Below, piece after piece: positions 9,553 to 16,806 of a stretch of 64,000 bases of DNA (positions are counted from its first letter, which is position 1; each line of letters begins with the position of its first letter). The notes under the pieces were generated by a model, which made no database searches, was not told the DNA's origin, and worked only from the letters and a program-made list of their open reading frames with translations. The translations under genes were made by a program, and so were the position numbers. This DNA is from an uncultured Eubacteriales bacterium (GTDB lineage Bacteria; Bacillota; Clostridia; Oscillospirales; Oscillospiraceae): contig OMZQ01000006.1 in NCBI GenBank assembly GCA_900315595.1, positions 62,001 through 126,000 on the forward strand, given 5' to 3'.

Positions 9553-9581
9553 TTGACAAGCCGCTGCGATTCGGGTATGAT
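9553..9581 (+). promoter_or_regulatory. Sigma-A promoter of mgtE
   Basis: A perfect TTGACA (9553-9558), 17-nt spacer and TATGAT (9576-9581). Transcription would start near 9588, leaving a leader of about 215 nt before mgtE. So long a leader in front of a Mg2+ transporter suggests control after initiation. Confidence 0.8.
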
Positions 9582-9596
9582 AAACAGAAGGAAACC

Positions 9597-9613
9597 GCCG
9601 CCTGACGGCGGGC
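9597..9613 (+). other. First hairpin in the mgtE leader
   Basis: The arms CCGCCG and CGGCGG enclose a 5-nt loop a few bases after the predicted transcription start. No U-run follows, so it is not a terminator. It may protect or help fold the leader. Confidence 0.4.
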
Positions 9614-9647
9614 TCCGCGATACCAGCACAGAGAGGAAGTGAAGCGC

Positions 9648-9731
9648 ATGGACGCAGGGAACCCCGGGAGTACGGCGCCTGATCGAAGTTGTTCGGTGAG
9701 GGCCGCTCTGCGTGAGACGGCGCTTCGCTGA
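9648..9731 (+). CDS. Candidate mgtE leader peptide (27 aa)
   Basis: A small ORF in the mgtE leader starts with ATG at 9648 after GAGAGGAAG at good spacing and ends with TGA at 9729-9731, 74 nt before mgtE. It begins MDAGNPGSTAPDRS, with acidic residues and prolines close to the N terminus, and ends with RETALR. Leader peptides of this composition control Mg2+ transporter genes in enterobacteria (mgtL/mgtP type) by ribosome stalling or destabilisation in low Mg2+. Extending that mechanism here is inference. No homologue is known to me and the ORF could be fortuitous. Confidence 0.35.
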   Translation: MDAGNPGSTAPDRSCSVRAALRETALR

Positions 9732-9736
9732 CAACT
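9687..9736 (+). promoter_or_regulatory. Structured RNA element in the mgtE leader
   Basis: AGTTGT (9687-9692) can pair with ACAACT (9731-9736). The closed region contains an inner stem GCCG-CTC/GAG-CGGC around a small loop. The outer 3' arm overlaps the stop codon of the candidate leader peptide, so ribosome position could change folding. GGTGAGG and CTGCC blocks recall the 5' half of the M-box Mg2+ riboswitch, but the conserved downstream half is not recognisable, so I do not call an M-box. Confidence 0.4.
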
Positions 9737-9805
9737 GCCCCAGTGCCTGCACACCGGCCCCGGACCGCACAGCGGTCACATACAAACCGGATTGGAGGAA
9801 CAACA

Positions 9806-11191
9806 ATGGCAGAACATACCATTATCATGCAGACCACGCTGCAAAAGCTGCTGGAAGAAAAAAAGTATTCCACCCTGCGGGATATTCTGGTCACGATGAA
9901 ACCCGCCGACATCGCTGCCATCTTTGACGAGATGGAGGCGGCCCGCCTGCCCCTGCTCTACCGGCTGCTGCCGAAGGAGCTCGCCGCCGACACCTTCGTT
10001 GAGATGGAGCCCGAAGCCCAGGAGCTGCTGATTCGCGGCTTTTCCGACGCCGAGCTGAAGGACGTGCTCGACGAGCTGTTTGTGGACGACGCCGTGGATA
10101 TCATCGAGGAGATGCCCGCCACGGTGGTGCGCAGGATCTTGGCGCAGGCGGCCCCGGAAATGCGGACCTCGATCAACGAGATCCTTCGCTATCCCGAAAA
10201 CTCCGCAGGCTCCATCATGACCACCGAGTACGTTTCCCTTTCGCCCACGCTGACCGTGGCGGAGGCGATCACGCGCATCCGCCGCACCGGCATTGACAAG
10301 GAGACCATCTACACCTGCTACGTGATCCGCAACCGCGTTCTGGTCGGCGTGGTTACGGTCAAGGACCTGCTGCTCGCCCCGGACGACGACGCGATGATCG
10401 AGTCCATGATGTCCGCAAACGTGATCGCGGTGAACACCCACGACGACCAGGAAGAGGTCGCGCAGATGTTCTCCAAGTACGACTTCATGGCCCTGCCTGT
10501 CGTGGACGCGGAAAACCGCCTGGTCGGCATCATCACCTTCGACGACGCGATGGACGTCATGGAAGAGGAGGCCACCGAGGATATCGAAAAGATGGCCGCC
10601 ATCATTCCCTCGGAGAAGCCCTACATGAGCATGACCCCATTCGAGATCTGGAAGAACCGTATCCCCTGGCTGATGCTGCTGATGGTCTCGGCTACCTTTA
10701 CCGGACTGATTATATCGCGCTTTGAATCCGCGCTGGAAAAGCTGGTCATTCTGACTGCCTTTATCCCGATGCTGATGGACACCGCCGGCAACTCCGGCTC
10801 CCAGGCGTCGGTCACGATCATCCGCGGCCTCAGCCTGAACGAGATCGAATTCAGCGACATCCTGCTGATCATCTGGAAGGAAGTCCGCGTCGCAGTCCTC
10901 TGCGGCCTCAGCCTTGGGATCGCCTGCTTTGGCAAGATCCTCCTGGTGGACTTTCTGATCATGGACAGCTTTGCCGGTGTTTCCAGCCCGTTCCTGATCA
11001 TCGGCGTCATCTGCATTACGCTGTCGATCACGGTGCTGTTTGCCAAGATCGTCGGCTGCACCCTGCCGCTGTTTGCCAAAAAGCTGGGCTTTGACCCCGC
11101 CGTCATGGCCAGCCCCTTCATCACCACCATCGTGGACGCCCTGTCCCTGCTGGTCTACTTCGGCGTGGCCAGCGCATTCCTGCCCATTTGA
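9806..11191 (+). CDS. mgtE: Magnesium transporter MgtE
   Basis: MgtE is a dimeric Mg2+ channel gated by Mg2+ binding to its cytosolic domains. The 461-residue protein starts at MAEHTIIMQ after TGGAGGAA. It has the N-terminal superhelical domain (about 1-130), two CBS domains (about 131-255, with SIMTTEYVSLSPTLTVAEA and MEEEATEDIEKM at the end), and five membrane helices from about 285. The pore-region motif PMLMDTAGNSGSQ is clear. It is monocistronic from its own promoter with a long leader, and a G+C-rich hairpin follows the gene. Confidence 0.95.
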   Translation: MAEHTIIMQTTLQKLLEEKKYSTLRDILVTMKPADIAAIFDEMEAARLPLLYRLLPKELAADTFVEMEPEAQELLIRGFSDAELKDVLDELFVDDAVDIIEEMPATVVRRILAQAAPEMRTSINEILRYPENSAGSIMTTEYVSLSPTLTVAEAITRIRRTGIDKETIYTCYVIRNRVLVGVVTVKDLLLAPDDDAMIESMMSANVIAVNTHDDQEEVAQMFSKYDFMALPVVDAENRLVGIITFDDAMDVMEEEATEDIEKMAAIIPSEKPYMSMTPFEIWKNRIPWLMLLMVSATFTGLIISRFESALEKLVILTAFIPMLMDTAGNSGSQASVTIIRGLSLNEIEFSDILLIIWKEVRVAVLCGLSLGIACFGKILLVDFLIMDSFAGVSSPFLIIGVICITLSITVLFAKIVGCTLPLFAKKLGFDPAVMASPFITTIVDALSLLVYFGVASAFLPI

Positions 11192-11209
11192 TACAGACTG
11201 AACGCAACC

Positions 11210-11240
11210 GGCGGCGGCCGAACGGGCCGCCGCCCGATTT
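11210..11240 (+). terminator. Possible terminator after mgtE
   Basis: A perfect 10-bp stem, GGCGGCGGCC (11210-11219) with GGCCGCCGCC (11225-11234), around a 5-nt loop. The following CGATTTAT has only a weak U-run, so termination may be partial and the next gene may be reached by readthrough. Confidence 0.5.
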
Positions 11241-11260
11241 ATACAGACGACAGAGGTACT

Positions 11261-11932
11261 ATGAAACAACCGAACTACAAATGCCTGGTGCTCGACCATG
11301 ACGACACCGTCATGGACAGCACGGCCCACGTCCACTGGCCCGCCTTTCTGGTCGCGCTCGACGAGCTCCGCCCCGGAACGACGATCACGCTGGAGGACTA
11401 TTTCCGCATGAACTTCCACCCCGGCTTTCTGGAATACTGTACGAAGACGCTCGGCTTCACCGACCGCGACATGGACCGCGAGCTGGAGATTTGGAAGACC
11501 TACGTCAAGGACCACGTGCCGACGGTCTACCCCGGCATGGCGCGGATCATCCGCCGGCAGAAGGCGCTCGGCGGGCTGGTCTGCGTGGTCTCTCACTCCT
11601 TCGACTTCAACATCCGCCGCGACTATGAGGCCAACGGTCTGCCCCAGCCGGACGCGATCTACGGCTGGGAGCTGCCGGTCGAGCGGCGAAAGCCGGATCC
11701 TTGGGCCCTGGAGCAGATCATGGAGCGGTTCGGCCTCTCCCCTTCCGAGCTTTTGATGGTGGACGATCTCAAGCCCGGCTACGATATGGCAAGGGCGGCG
11801 GGCGTCCCCTTTGCCGCGGCCTGCTGGGCCTACGACGTGCCGGAGATCCGCTCCTTTCTGGAGCAAAACTGCGAGCGGGCGTATACGGACCCGGCACAGC
11901 TTGAGACCCTGCTGTTCGGGGAGGATGGATGA
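11261..11932 (+). CDS. HAD-superfamily hydrolase
   Basis: This 223-residue protein has the HAD phosphatase motifs: DHDDTVMDS at residues 11-19 (motif I, with both Asp), VSHSFDF near 112 (motif II), Lys in RRKPDPW near 144, and VDDLKPGYDMARAAG near 166 (motif IV). The cap region is helical, as in subfamily IA. The substrate cannot be told from sequence. Its last codons overlap the ATG of the next HAD gene, so two paralogous phosphatases are co-translated. Confidence 0.85.
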   Translation: MKQPNYKCLVLDHDDTVMDSTAHVHWPAFLVALDELRPGTTITLEDYFRMNFHPGFLEYCTKTLGFTDRDMDRELEIWKTYVKDHVPTVYPGMARIIRRQKALGGLVCVVSHSFDFNIRRDYEANGLPQPDAIYGWELPVERRKPDPWALEQIMERFGLSPSELLMVDDLKPGYDMARAAGVPFAAACWAYDVPEIRSFLEQNCERAYTDPAQLETLLFGEDG

Positions 11933-12576
11933 TGTACAAAACCGTGATCTTTGACCTGGACGGCACGCTTCTGAACACGCTCGGAGACCTGGCAGCCTCC
12001 ACGAACGCAGCCCTGGCTGCCTTCGGCATGCCCGCGCGGACCGTGGACGAGGTGCGGCGCTTCGTGGGAAACGGGATCGGACTGCTGATCCGTCGGGCCG
12101 TTCCGGCAGGCACGCCGGAGGACCTGATCGCTCGCGTTCTGGACGCCTTCAAAACCCATTACGCGGATCACGCGCTGGACACCACCGCCCTCTACCCCCA
12201 GGCGGAGGCCGTTCTGCACGCATTGAAGCGGATGGGCGTGCAGACCGCCGTGGTCTCCAACAAGGCGGATTTCGCCGTTCAGACCCTGCATGAGACCTTT
12301 TTCCGTGGACTGATCGCCCGCTCCATCGGCGAGCGGCCCGGCTGCCGCCGGAAGCCGGAGGCCGATATGGTGGAGCTTGCCCTCTCGATGCTCGGCGCGG
12401 ACAAGGAGACCGCCGTCTACGTCGGCGACTCCGACGTAGACGCCCAGACCGCGAAAAATGCGGGGATGGCCTGCGTCCTGGTGGACTGGGGCTTCCGGGA
12501 TCGCTCCGTCCTGGAGCCCTACGGCTTCCCGGTGGTCAGCACCGCCGACGCGCTTCTGGCGGAAATTATCAAATAA
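11929..12576 (+). CDS. HAD phosphatase, phosphoglycolate-phosphatase-like
   Basis: A 215-residue HAD-IA hydrolase. Motif I is FDLDGTLLNT (residues 8-17), motif II is VSNKADF, the Lys lies in RKPEADM, and motif IV is YVGDSDVDAQTAKNAGM. The sequence resembles Gph/PgmB-type enzymes with small phosphorylated metabolites as substrates; phosphoglycolate is the usual annotation, but specificity is not determined by these motifs. The start overlaps the previous stop (ATGA). A strong hairpin follows and separates it from the convergent recombinase gene. Confidence 0.85.
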   Translation: MMYKTVIFDLDGTLLNTLGDLAASTNAALAAFGMPARTVDEVRRFVGNGIGLLIRRAVPAGTPEDLIARVLDAFKTHYADHALDTTALYPQAEAVLHALKRMGVQTAVVSNKADFAVQTLHETFFRGLIARSIGERPGCRRKPEADMVELALSMLGADKETAVYVGDSDVDAQTAKNAGMACVLVDWGFRDRSVLEPYGFPVVSTADALLAEIIK

Positions 12577-12587
12577 ACGAAGCGTAC

Positions 12588-12622
12588 AAAAAGGGTCGGC
12601 CCGAAAGAGCCGACCCTTTGCC
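12588..12622. terminator. Bidirectional terminator
   Basis: GGGTCGGC (12593-12600) pairs with GCCGACCC (12609-12616). An A-run precedes it and TTT follows, so on the minus strand the hairpin is followed by five U. It can end the HAD operon from the left and the serine recombinase transcript from the right. Confidence 0.85.
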
Positions 12623-12691
12623 GTTCCCGTCGTCGGTTTGCAGGGCAAAGCCCCGCGGCACCGCTTCGGGGAAGCTCGATCCCGCAGAGAC

Positions 12692-14380
12692 TTACTTCAT
12701 GCCCTGCTCGTAGGACTCGATCATCTTCTTGAACGTGTGGCCCGCAGAACCATCTGGATTTTCGCCGCGCCGGAGCTTCTGGAGAAGGGCCTGGCCTCGT
12801 TCTCCGGTGAATATTTCGATATCCAACCGCGCTGTGTTTTCCCCCTCCGGCGTGACGAAAATCTTTCTGATATAGGTGTTGATGAATTCCTTTGTGATCT
12901 TGCCGTTTGCGACGTCCCGCTGGGCGTCTGCGAGGACCTTGCGGATGTGGTCGATGTGTTTGCGGAATTCCTCCGCGGAGGCCATGCTTTGCTCCAGCTC
13001 GTGGATCTCGCTCTCCGCGTCCTTGATCTCCTGGTTGCAGGCGGCGGTCATCTGCTTGAAATCCTCCGGCGTCACGCAATCGGCGGCGACCAGCTGCAGG
13101 AGCTTGGTCTTCTTCTTGTTGGCCATATCAATGACGGCCTGCTGCTCCGCGATCAGCCTGGACAGGTTCCCACCCTGGGTCATCTCGCGGTACTGCTGGG
13201 TGTATTCCTCCACCAGCGCCTCCGTGTCCGCCTGTGTGTCCCGGAAGACCTCGAAAATCACTGGCAGCAGCTCCCGCTCGTAGATGGCAAAGGAGGGGCA
13301 GGAGTCACTTCCGTTCTTGATCTTTCCCGAGCAGACCCAGCGGCTGTTGGCGTTGCCCTGCTTGTCCCGGGACTCCCGGCGGTAATAGGCCTCCCCACAG
13401 CAGGCGCAGTAGAGCTTGCCGGTGAACAGGTTGGCGTGGTTGCAGATGCCCTGCCGGCCCTTCACGTCCTCGCTGCGCCGCTTCAAAATCGCGTTGGCCT
13501 TGTCCCAGAGCTCCTCGGAGACAATGGCCGGCACGATCTCGCCGGTTTCGTCCTTGAACATCACCCATTCCTCCGGCGGGAGGAATTTTTGCTTCTTGGT
13601 GAACATGTCCACGACCTTGACCTTGTTGCCTACGTAGTACCCCTTATACTTGGGATTGGCGATCATGTTGGCCATGGTGGAGTGGGCGATCTTTTTGCCG
13701 TTCAGATTCCGGTAGCCCTTGCGCCAGAAGACGTCTTCGATCTGCTTCATGCTGTATTCGTCGGTGGCGTAGAGCTCGAAGAGCTCCCGCACCATCTGCG
13801 CCTGTTCCTCGTCGATCACCAGGCGGCCGCCGTCCTTGAGATAGCCGAAAATCCGGCTGTTGCCCAGCACCACACTGGATTTGATGGCCTGCTGGTGGCC
13901 GAATTTTACGCGGCTGGACAGCTTTCGCAGCTCGTCCTGGGCAATCGACGACATGATGGACAGCCGCAGCTCCGAGTCCTCGTCCAGGGTGTTGATGTTG
14001 TCGTTCTGGAAGAAGACGCCAACGCCGCAGCCCAGCAGCTCCCGGGTGTAGCGGATGGAGTCCAGGGTGTTGCGGGCGAAGCGGGAGATCTCCTTCGTGA
14101 TGACCAGATCGAATTTGTCCTCGGCGGCATCCTCCACCATGCGGTTGAAGTTTTCCCGCTTCTTTGTGGAGATACCGGACAGCCCCTCGTCGATGTAGCC
14201 CGGCACAAAGGTCCAGGGCAGGTTCTTCTTGATCAGGTCCTCATAGTAGGCGATCTGGTTGCCCAGGGAGTTGAGCTGCTCGTCGCTGTCGGAGGACACC
14301 CGGGCGTAATAGGTGACCCGCAGGGGGATCTCGTAAATCGTCTTGTATCGCAGCAGCTGCCGCACTTCATGAATGTCCAT
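12692..14380 (-). CDS. Large serine recombinase
   Basis: A 562-residue site-specific recombinase of the resolvase/invertase superfamily, large type. The N-terminal catalytic domain has YYARVSSDSDEQ with the nucleophilic Ser near residue 25, GYIDEGLSG, and ITKEISRFARNTLD with conserved Arg. A recombinase domain follows, then a zinc ribbon (LYCACCGEAYYRR with later Cys) and a C-terminal coiled coil at about 420-510. I chose the ATG at 14380 with GGAGG upstream. Such enzymes integrate or excise phage and transposon-like elements. No clear attachment site was found, so it may be a survivor of a decayed element. It is divergent from a toxin-antitoxin pair. Confidence 0.93.
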   Translation of the reverse strand: MDIHEVRQLLRYKTIYEIPLRVTYYARVSSDSDEQLNSLGNQIAYYEDLIKKNLPWTFVPGYIDEGLSGISTKKRENFNRMVEDAAEDKFDLVITKEISRFARNTLDSIRYTRELLGCGVGVFFQNDNINTLDEDSELRLSIMSSIAQDELRKLSSRVKFGHQQAIKSSVVLGNSRIFGYLKDGGRLVIDEEQAQMVRELFELYATDEYSMKQIEDVFWRKGYRNLNGKKIAHSTMANMIANPKYKGYYVGNKVKVVDMFTKKQKFLPPEEWVMFKDETGEIVPAIVSEELWDKANAILKRRSEDVKGRQGICNHANLFTGKLYCACCGEAYYRRESRDKQGNANSRWVCSGKIKNGSDSCPSFAIYERELLPVIFEVFRDTQADTEALVEEYTQQYREMTQGGNLSRLIAEQQAVIDMANKKKTKLLQLVAADCVTPEDFKQMTAACNQEIKDAESEIHELEQSMASAEEFRKHIDHIRKVLADAQRDVANGKITKEFINTYIRKIFVTPEGENTARLDIEIFTGERGQALLQKLRRGENPDGSAGHTFKKMIESYEQGMK

Positions 14381-14426
14381 GGTTCGCCTCCATTTTTGTA
14401 TGTTCGTTGTATCATGTTCTGAAAAT

Positions 14427-14455
14427 AATATACTATAAGATATTGAAAAAGTCAA
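14427..14455 (-). promoter_or_regulatory. Promoter of the serine recombinase
   Basis: On the minus strand TTGACT (14450-14455), a 17-nt spacer and TATATT (14427-14432) lie about 47 nt before the start codon, in a locally A+T-rich stretch. The promoter is back to back with that of the antitoxin gene. Confidence 0.7.
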
Positions 14456-14489
14456 GTTGAATGATTGCTCGGCAAAGCGAAAATAATAC

Positions 14490-14537
14490 TTGCATTTGTG
14501 CGGACAATCGCGTATAATGTGTACAGAAACCACACAT
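14490..14537 (+). promoter_or_regulatory. Toxin-antitoxin promoter and likely operator
   Basis: TTGCAT (14490-14495), a 17-nt spacer and TATAAT (14513-14518). A perfect inverted repeat, ATGTGT (14517-14522) and ACACAT (14532-14537), overlaps the -10 and the start of transcription. That is the expected place for autorepression by a RelB/DinJ-type antitoxin. Confidence 0.7.
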
Positions 14538-14551
14538 GGGAGGTGTTTCTT

Positions 14552-14857
14552 TTGGCAAAGACAGCAAATCTCTACGCAAGAATTGAGCCAGAGCTGAAAG
14601 AGCAGGCGGAAGCCATTCTGACGGCCCTCGGGATTCCGGCGTCGAACGCGATCACCATGTTTTACCGTCAGATCATTCTGCAGCAGGGGCTGCCCTTTGA
14701 CGTCAAGCTCCCCTCTGCCAAGCCGGTGGATCTGAGCCGGCTCACCCCGGAGCAGCTCAGCGAGGAGCTGGAAAAGGGATATTCGGACATCCTCGCCGGA
14801 AAAACCAAACCGGCGAAGCAGGTCTTTGATTCCATTCGGAAGGATTACGGATTATGA
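14552..14857 (+). CDS. RelB/DinJ-family antitoxin
   Basis: A 101-residue protein starting at TTG 14552 (MAKTANLYARIEPE) after GGGAGGTG. The N terminus, with LYARIEPELKEQAEAILTAL and GIPASNAITMFYRQII, is the ribbon-helix-helix DNA-binding part of RelB/DinJ antitoxins; the C-terminal half would wrap the toxin. The stop overlaps the toxin ATG. Binding to its own promoter is expected and an inverted repeat is present there. An upstream reading to 14465 runs through the promoter and is not a plausible start. Confidence 0.9.
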   Translation: MAKTANLYARIEPELKEQAEAILTALGIPASNAITMFYRQIILQQGLPFDVKLPSAKPVDLSRLTPEQLSEELEKGYSDILAGKTKPAKQVFDSIRKDYGL

Positions 14858-15195
14858 GCTGGGAGGTTCACGTATCCGAACAGGCAGAGAACGATCTTCG
14901 GGCGATTTTTTCCTATATTGCCTTTGAACTCACGTCTGTCAAAAATGCCTCTAACCAGCTCGACCGTTTGGAGGCCGGAATCAGCGCATTGGATCAGTTT
15001 CCTTTTCGCTATCGTCGATATGAGGTCGCACCGTGGGACCAGCGCGGTGCCAGATACTTTTCCATCGACAATTACTGCGTATTCTATATTCCGATGGAGG
15101 AAAAAAGAACCGTAGAGATCGTCCGTGTTTTGTACGCCGGAAGAGATATGGATCGTGCCATGACAGAGGAAGCATCCGTAAATCCCGAAGCATGA
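14854..15195 (+). CDS. RelE/ParE-family toxin
   Basis: A 113-residue protein with the RelE/ParE fold signature: WEVHVSEQAENDLRAIFSYIAFEL at the N terminus, FPFRYRRYEVAPW and ARYFSIDNYCVFYIPM in the middle, and VEIVRVLYAGRDMDRAM at the end. The family poisons translation (RelE) or DNA gyrase (ParE). The pattern resembles ParE-like annotations, but the target cannot be decided here. It overlaps the antitoxin by 4 nt. A terminator hairpin follows directly. Confidence 0.9.
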   Translation: MSWEVHVSEQAENDLRAIFSYIAFELTSVKNASNQLDRLEAGISALDQFPFRYRRYEVAPWDQRGARYFSIDNYCVFYIPMEEKRTVEIVRVLYAGRDMDRAMTEEASVNPEA

Positions 15196-15198
15196 CAG

Positions 15199-15244
15199 CC
15201 GGGCGGCGCCTGCCTTTCTATGCAGGGCCGCCCGGTTGTTTTCT
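15199..15244 (+). terminator. Terminator of the toxin-antitoxin operon
   Basis: CCGGGCGGC (15199-15207) pairs perfectly with GCCGCCCGG (15227-15235), followed by TTGTTTTCT. Confidence 0.8.
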
Positions 15245-15296
15245 AACTTGCTTATATAGAATTAAAGCATAATCATATACAGAATGCAAGCAGTTT

Positions 15297-15482
15297 TTAT
15301 CGCGCCACACCCCTGTGTTTTGCCTGGGGCGTTCGAGCGCTGATCCGGTTCCGCATCCGGTTGCGGTCGGTTTCGGAAATCAGCCCCTTGGCAAACAGGG
15401 TATCGTTAAAATAATTGAGCCAGAGCTTGTCAATGACGTTCTGCTTCTCGGATGCTGTCCAGTTTTTATTGGTTTCAGGCAA
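15297..15482 (-). CDS. Small SHOCT-like protein of a mobile element
   Basis: A 61-residue protein read from TTG 15482 with GGGAGGTG about 7 nt upstream. The central part, KLWLNYFNDTLFAKGLISE followed by TDRNRMRNRI, resembles SHOCT-like short helical segments found in small proteins next to recombinase genes of clostridial mobile elements. The C terminus is basic. The TTG overlaps the stop of a 30-codon ORF upstream, so the two are probably coupled. No function is known. It is probably part of a decayed integrated element. Confidence 0.5.
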   Translation of the reverse strand: MPETNKNWTASEKQNVIDKLWLNYFNDTLFAKGLISETDRNRMRNRISARTPQAKHRGVAR

Positions 15483-15567
15483 TGGCAGGCACCTCCCGGT
15501 TCAGAGTATTGCCGGTTTTTCCCCGGTCTATTCCTGCATGGCGGCGCATGATCATCATGTTTTTCAT
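15475..15567 (-). CDS. Very small ORF (30 aa) coupled to the SHOCT-like gene
   Basis: It begins MKNMMIMRRHAGIDRG with AGGAGG upstream and ends in NREVPAIA. Its TGA (15475-15477) lies just inside the start of the downstream 61-residue gene. The strong ribosome site and overlap support real translation. I do not recognise a family. It may be a leader peptide or the surviving start of a longer gene. Confidence 0.45.
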   Translation of the reverse strand: MKNMMIMRRHAGIDRGKTGNTLNREVPAIA

Positions 15568-15728
15568 CTGGGTTCCTCCTTTTTTCAGAATGAATGATGG
15601 GATAGCACACTGCTCTGGAAAAGTGAGAGCAATTATTTTAATTTATCCAAGAAAATCCGTGTTTTTAGCCCCCTGTTCCCGCCGGTTTTTGACAAAAATC
15701 TGGAATTCTGTCAGAAATAGAAAAGCGC

Positions 15729-15758
15729 AAAAAAAGCGCCTGCGGGATGCAGACGCTT
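15729..15758 (-). terminator. Minus-strand terminator
   Basis: AAGCGCCTGC (15734-15743) pairs with GCAGACGCTT (15749-15758) with one mismatch. A run of seven A on the plus strand becomes a U-run on the minus-strand transcript. It would stop leftward transcription from the VapBC side. Confidence 0.65.
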
Positions 15759-15968
15759 GAAGTTAGCTATTTGGTTGTGTTTTGAATCTCTTTCTACCTA
15801 TAGGAAAACCAGAGGGCATTTTCGGAACTGTTTTCTGAAAAAAGAAGAAAATGTTCCGCTTATGTCAGAGCAGCGCTGATCATGATATGTTATTGCTTTT
15901 CAATGGGTTTTAGAGTAAAAAACAGAGAAGGCACGGAAAGGCCAGGAAACGGGCAGAAAGGGACAAAC

Positions 15969-16003
15969 GAGACGCCGGTCGGCAATGATCCGACCGGCAT
16001 CTC
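15969..16003 (-). terminator. Probable terminator after vapC
   Basis: A 14-bp stem with one mismatch, built from GCCGGTCGG and CCGACCGGC plus flanking GAG/CTC, sits 78 nt past the vapC stop. The minus-strand transcript continues GTTTGT, a weak U-run. Confidence 0.5.
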
Positions 16004-16080
16004 GGCGTATTTCTTGGGGCTTTCCCTCTCGGGAATGGCTTCTCTTTGATTATTGCAGTGCAGTTTTTGACCGCGATGCG

Positions 16081-16491
16081 TTATTGATGTTCCTCCGCCC
16101 AGTTCTCCAGGCGCAGATTCTCCACACGTTCAAATTCTCTGGTGTTGTTGGTAACGAGAATTACATTCTCCGCTCGGGCGTGGCCTGCAATCAGCATATC
16201 CATGGTGCCGATGGGCGTGCCCTTTCGCTGCAGGTCTGCGCAGATTTTGCCGTATTCCACTGCGGCGTCGTCATCAAAGGGCAGAATCTCTAGAATGGAC
16301 AGAAATTGAAGCAGGGCCGCCCGGTTTCGATCCGGGTACTGGCTCTTTTCCACGCCGTGCTCCAGTTTCGCCAGAGTAATCGCGGAGATGCACAGCCCAC
16401 AGAAGAGATTTTCTTTGATCTTTTCAAACACCTGTTTCGGACGATTTTTGATTGCATAGATACAGATGTTTGTATCGAGCATATAGGTCAT
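16081..16491 (-). CDS. vapC: VapC-type PIN-domain toxin ribonuclease
   Basis: A 136-residue PIN-domain protein. MTYMLDTNICIYAIKN carries the first catalytic Asp. ISAITLAKLEHGVEKS has the conserved Glu. GTPIGTMDMLIAGHARAEN has the second Asp, and VTNNTREFERVENLRLENW ends the fold. VapC toxins cleave tRNA or rRNA when free of VapB; the RNA target is unknown here. The ATG overlaps the vapB stop (ATGA), and the in-frame upstream extension lies inside vapB. Confidence 0.93.
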   Translation of the reverse strand: MTYMLDTNICIYAIKNRPKQVFEKIKENLFCGLCISAITLAKLEHGVEKSQYPDRNRAALLQFLSILEILPFDDDAAVEYGKICADLQRKGTPIGTMDMLIAGHARAENVILVTNNTREFERVENLRLENWAEEHQ

Positions 16492-16718
16492 AGTGATTCC
16501 CTCGTTGTGCTGACTTCGGCGTCCCGGCCATCCGCAAAGAAATCCCCCGTAAAGCTGTTGATCCCGTCCATAAAGATTTCCCATGCGGACTCTTTTGGCA
16601 TCAGGACAACTGCCTGCCCGACCTTCTGCACATAAACCTCGTCACCGGAAAGGCGGAATTTCTTCGGCAGGCGAACCGCCTGGCTTTTTCCGTTTTCAAA
16701 AATCTTTGCCGTTTCCAT
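16488..16718 (-). CDS. vapB: VapB-type AbrB-fold antitoxin
   Basis: A 76-residue protein starting METAKIFENGKSQAVRLPKK, the classic VapB/SpoVT-AbrB swapped-hairpin DNA-binding signature. KFRLSGDEVYVQKVGQAVVLMP follows, and the C-terminal part would wrap VapC. GAGGTG precedes the ATG. It is expected to repress its own promoter together with VapC, and palindromic GTATATAC boxes lie in that promoter. Confidence 0.92.
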   Translation of the reverse strand: METAKIFENGKSQAVRLPKKFRLSGDEVYVQKVGQAVVLMPKESAWEIFMDGINSFTGDFFADGRDAEVSTTRESL

Positions 16719-16738
16719 AATGAACACCTCCTCAATCG

Positions 16739-16769
16739 CAGTATATACCAAAGTATATACTTTTGTCAA
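16739..16769 (-). promoter_or_regulatory. vapBC promoter with two palindromic boxes
   Basis: On the minus strand TTGACA (16764-16769), an 18-nt spacer and TATACT (16740-16745). Two identical self-complementary boxes GTATATAC (16741-16748 and 16753-16760) overlap the -10 and spacer, suitable for a dimeric AbrB-fold repressor. Confidence 0.7.
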
Positions 16770-16806
16770 TGGGTTCATTCATATTTTTGCTGCTCTGCTG
16801 CCTTCA

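Larger units (their letters stand above)
15605..16080. other. Gene-free stretch between small ORFs and VapBC
   Basis: Nothing here reads as an intact gene. It holds two hairpins best read on the minus strand (annotated separately). Around 15803-15841 is a stretch similar to one at 37759-37797, with a GKPEG-like reading followed by a frameshift, which suggests a decayed small gene or a dispersed repeat. The region is A+T-richer than its neighbours. Confidence 0.5.

Noticed and set aside
9588..9805. M-box (ykoK) Mg2+ riboswitch before mgtE
   Set aside because: GGTGAGG and CTGCC blocks match part of the consensus, but the conserved 3' half is missing and the remaining leader is too short. Only a structured leader is claimed.
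12577..15300. tRNA or attachment-site target for the serine recombinase
   Set aside because: No tRNA-like cloverleaf and no matching direct repeats flanking a clear element were seen.
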